Positions 6,242-7,431 of a DNA stretch of 7,431 nt are shown piece after piece. Under the pieces are notes generated by a model that did not search any database, had not been told where the DNA came from, and saw only the letters and a program-made list of their open reading frames with translations. This DNA is from an uncultured Ruminococcus sp. (GTDB taxonomy: Bacteria; Bacillota; Clostridia; Oscillospirales; Acutalibacteraceae): NCBI GenBank assembly GCA_946055445.1, contig CAMGGF010000056.1, positions 1 to 7,431 on the forward strand, written 5' to 3'. Every line of letters begins with the position of its first letter. The stretch's first letter is position 1. Position numbers and translations under genes: made by a program.

Positions 6242-7108
6242 ATGGGAATGAAACTGTTTTTTGGTGTAAACAGGACGCATAATAAAACGAACACGCAGAC
6301 GGACGGGGAAATTTTCATTTGTGAACGGCCGTCCGAATCGCAGACTGATTTAATGGATAAGAGTTACGAAAACTTGACCGAAATCGACAAAAAAGCAAGG
6401 TTGCCGCGTGCTGTTAATCTGCTGCGGATTATCAGCGGATATATTTTTCTTATCGGCACAGTCGTTCTAATCCGTTCCATAGATTCTAAAGAAGACTTTA
6501 TCCTACTTTTGGAAAAATTACCTTGGGTATTGGCTGTTGTTGTCACTATGGGTATTCTTTGGGGTGTTTTAACATGGGCAGCACGCAAAAAAGCAAAAGC
6601 CATAATGGAAAGTGACGAATCCAAAATGCTCGTTGACCGCTACGATTCCGTTATGCAAAACGCGCTGTCCGCACTCGGTGTGCCGCCAACCGCAAAAACA
6701 GTAGACTGCTTTTGTTTGTGCTATAAAATCAAAGCAAGCGGCAAAATAAAAATACTGCCAATGGGCGCCGCACAATTTTCCAATGTTGCTTTACACGCAT
6801 TTATGGAAAGCGGCGTTCTGTATATTGCCGACCCGTATCAAAAATACGCCGTACCGCGGTCAGAAATCACAGCAATCAAATTAATAAAAAAGCACACAAC
6901 CATGAACAGTTGGAATAAAGAAACACCGTTTAATAAAGGGGAATACAAACCGTTTAAAATTGTACGGGACAATAACGGCGTGTATCGCTTGCGGCGGTAT
7001 TACGCGTTGGAGATTTTACATAACGGAGAAGTGTATTTGCTGTATTTCCCACCATATGAACTGTCTGTTTTCACAGAATTGACAGGACTTACTCCGCAAG
7101 AAGAGTAA
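6242..7108 (+). CDS. Hypothetical protein with two membrane helices
   Basis: I do not recognise this 288-residue protein. It has a polar N-terminus (1-55), two hydrophobic segments that look like membrane helices (about 57-78 and 94-113) joined by a short charged loop, and a soluble C-terminal domain of about 170 residues. That domain is beta-rich in appearance; GVLYIADPYQKYAVPRSEIT at 191-210 is faintly like a bacterial PH-type domain, though this is only an impression. Three cysteines alternate at 156, 158 and 160 (CFCLC). ATG 6242 follows AGGGGAG (6232-6238) by three bases; ATG 6248 (Met3) gives more usual spacing and may be the real start. The gap to the dehydrogenase stop is 22 nt with no promoter seen, so the two probably share a transcript. 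Base composition is clearly more A+T rich than upstream (about one third G+C at 6481-6540 by hand count). Confidence 0.85.
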   Translation: MGMKLFFGVNRTHNKTNTQTDGEIFICERPSESQTDLMDKSYENLTEIDKKARLPRAVNLLRIISGYIFLIGTVVLIRSIDSKEDFILLLEKLPWVLAVVVTMGILWGVLTWAARKKAKAIMESDESKMLVDRYDSVMQNALSALGVPPTAKTVDCFCLCYKIKASGKIKILPMGAAQFSNVALHAFMESGVLYIADPYQKYAVPRSEITAIKLIKKHTTMNSWNKETPFNKGEYKPFKIVRDNNGVYRLRRYYALEILHNGEVYLLYFPPYELSVFTELTGLTPQEE

Positions 7109-7124
7109 AGCATACAACAAAGAA

Positions 7125-7161
7125 AAAATCACAATCCGAAATTATTTCGGATTGTGATTTT
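7125..7161 (+). terminator. Rho-independent terminator after the rightward genes
   Basis: A perfect 17-bp stem, AAAATCACAATCCGAAA (7125-7141) pairing with 7145-7161, encloses a TTA loop and ends in TTTT, followed by further T-rich sequence (AAATTTTGATTT). It begins 16 bases after the stop of the two-helix protein, so it very likely ends the rightward transcript. The A-run on the left side means it could also work in the opposite direction. Confidence 0.88.
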
Positions 7162-7171
7162 AAATTTTGAT

Positions 7172-7263
7172 TTGTCATCCTGCGCGATAGCGAAGGATCT
7201 CAAACAGCGCAAAGTGTAAAAGGTGCAAAACGAGATTCTTCGCCTATCGGCTCAGAATGACAA
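7172..7263. repeat. Inverted-repeat element of the TGTCATYCTGAGCG...GAAGRATCT type
   Basis: Left arm 7172-7201 begins TTGTCATCCTG and ends GAAGGATCTC. Right arm 7232-7263 begins GAGATTCTTCGCC and ends CTCAGAATGACAA. The arms are complementary apart from a few mismatches and one-base bulges, with a 30-base centre. From memory, this sequence type recurs in many bacterial genomes as a dispersed intergenic palindrome, consistent with a small non-coding mobile element. Its copy number here cannot be judged from one window. Confidence 0.8.
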
Positions 7264-7266
7264 CGC

Positions 7267-7338
7267 GTAGGGAACGGTCTTGACCGTTCCGTAAAATCAC
7301 AGCAAAATCCACGGGGGCACCGAGTCGACGCCCCCTAC
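7267..7338. repeat. Composite hairpin repeat bounded by GTAGGG/CCCTAC
   Basis: The unit opens with GTAGGG (7267-7272) and closes with its complement CCCTAC (7333-7338). Inside are a perfect hairpin, GGAACGGTC (7271-7279) with GACCGTTCC (7282-7290), and a second, GGGGGC (7313-7318) with GCCCCC (7330-7335). This resembles the short GTAGGGG...CCCCTAC intergenic repeats common in Firmicutes. No coding potential is seen. Confidence 0.65.
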
Positions 7339-7346
7339 AACCGTTT

Positions 7347-7400
7347 CTCTCCCTCCGACTTTTGCCTGCGGCAAAAGCCACCTCCCTCGTCAGAGGGAGG
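7347..7400. repeat. CTCCCTCC...GAGGGAGG palindromic repeat
   Basis: Two hairpins lie next to each other: CTTTTGCC (7359-7366) with GGCAAAAG (7370-7377), and CCTCCCTC (7381-7388) with GAGGGAGG (7393-7400) around a GTCA loop. CTCCCTC occurs twice (7349-7355 and 7382-7388), so either copy can pair with the same GAGGGAG, giving two alternative folds. From memory, very similar sequences are dispersed repeats in Oscillospiraceae and related Clostridia. Confidence 0.7.
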
Positions 7401-7412
7401 AATATAAGGATT

Positions 7413-7425
7413 GCGGCTACGCCGC
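7413..7425. repeat. Small GC hairpin at the right edge
   Basis: GCGGC (7413-7417) pairs with GCCGC (7421-7425) around TAC, and is followed by TAAATA at the window end. It may be the start of a further repeat unit or part of the preceding one; the sequence stops too soon to tell. Confidence 0.45.
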
Positions 7426-7431
7426 TAAATA

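Larger units (their letters stand above)
7109..7431. other. Gene-free region: terminator plus cluster of palindromic repeats
   Basis: No open frame with a ribosome binding site is seen in these 323 bases, and nothing resembles a tRNA or rRNA. The stretch consists of the terminator at 7125-7161 followed by four different palindromic units almost end to end (listed separately), with only short spacers. The last unit may continue past the window edge. Confidence 0.75.

Noticed and set aside
7172..7425. CRISPR array.
   Set aside because: The repeats differ from one another and are palindromic elements; there are no regularly spaced identical repeats with unique spacers and no cas gene.

Overview
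The window looks chromosomal and comes from an anaerobic Firmicute, most likely a class Clostridia (Oscillospiraceae-like) gut-type organism. This is inferred from the clostridial rnfC-D-G-E gene order, strong AGGAGG-type ribosome binding sites, moderate G+C, and the kinds of short palindromic repeats at the right end. No species can be named from the sequence.

Minus strand, about 4908 down to 1: a tightly packed operon read right to left. It runs apbE (lipoprotein FAD:protein FMN transferase), a NusG-domain-II small membrane protein, a Gx/'heptaprenyl diphosphate synthase component I' membrane protein, rnfC, rnfD, rnfG, and the first codons of rnfE at the left edge. Most junctions are 1-8 nt overlaps or gaps, so translation is probably coupled. 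The Rnf complex oxidises reduced ferredoxin, reduces NAD+ and pumps Na+ or H+. RnfD and RnfG carry FMN bound covalently to threonine, and ApbE makes that bond outside the membrane. The operon therefore encodes both the pump and its flavin-loading enzyme. rnfE continues beyond the window; rnfA and rnfB are expected after it but are not seen.

About 4936-5109: an AT-rich divergent intergenic region. It holds a candidate promoter for the apbE-rnf operon, a 12-bp imperfect direct repeat spaced exactly 21 bp, a degenerate Rex-like palindrome, and an extended -10 promoter for the rightward genes.

Plus strand, 5110-7108: an iron-containing alcohol dehydrogenase with all expected metal ligands, then (22 nt later) an unrecognised two-helix membrane protein, visibly richer in A+T than its neighbours. 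A strong intrinsic terminator follows.

7109-7431 has no gene. After the terminator it holds at least four different palindromic repeat units packed end to end, which look like small mobile or REP/MITE-type intergenic elements.

Functional reading: divergent placement of a ferredoxin:NAD+ oxidoreductase and an alcohol dehydrogenase, likely NAD(P)H-using, fits fermentative redox balancing. No clearly novel system is visible. The least understood parts are the NusG-II and Gx proteins embedded in the flavinylation operon, the two-helix hypothetical protein, and the repeat cluster.
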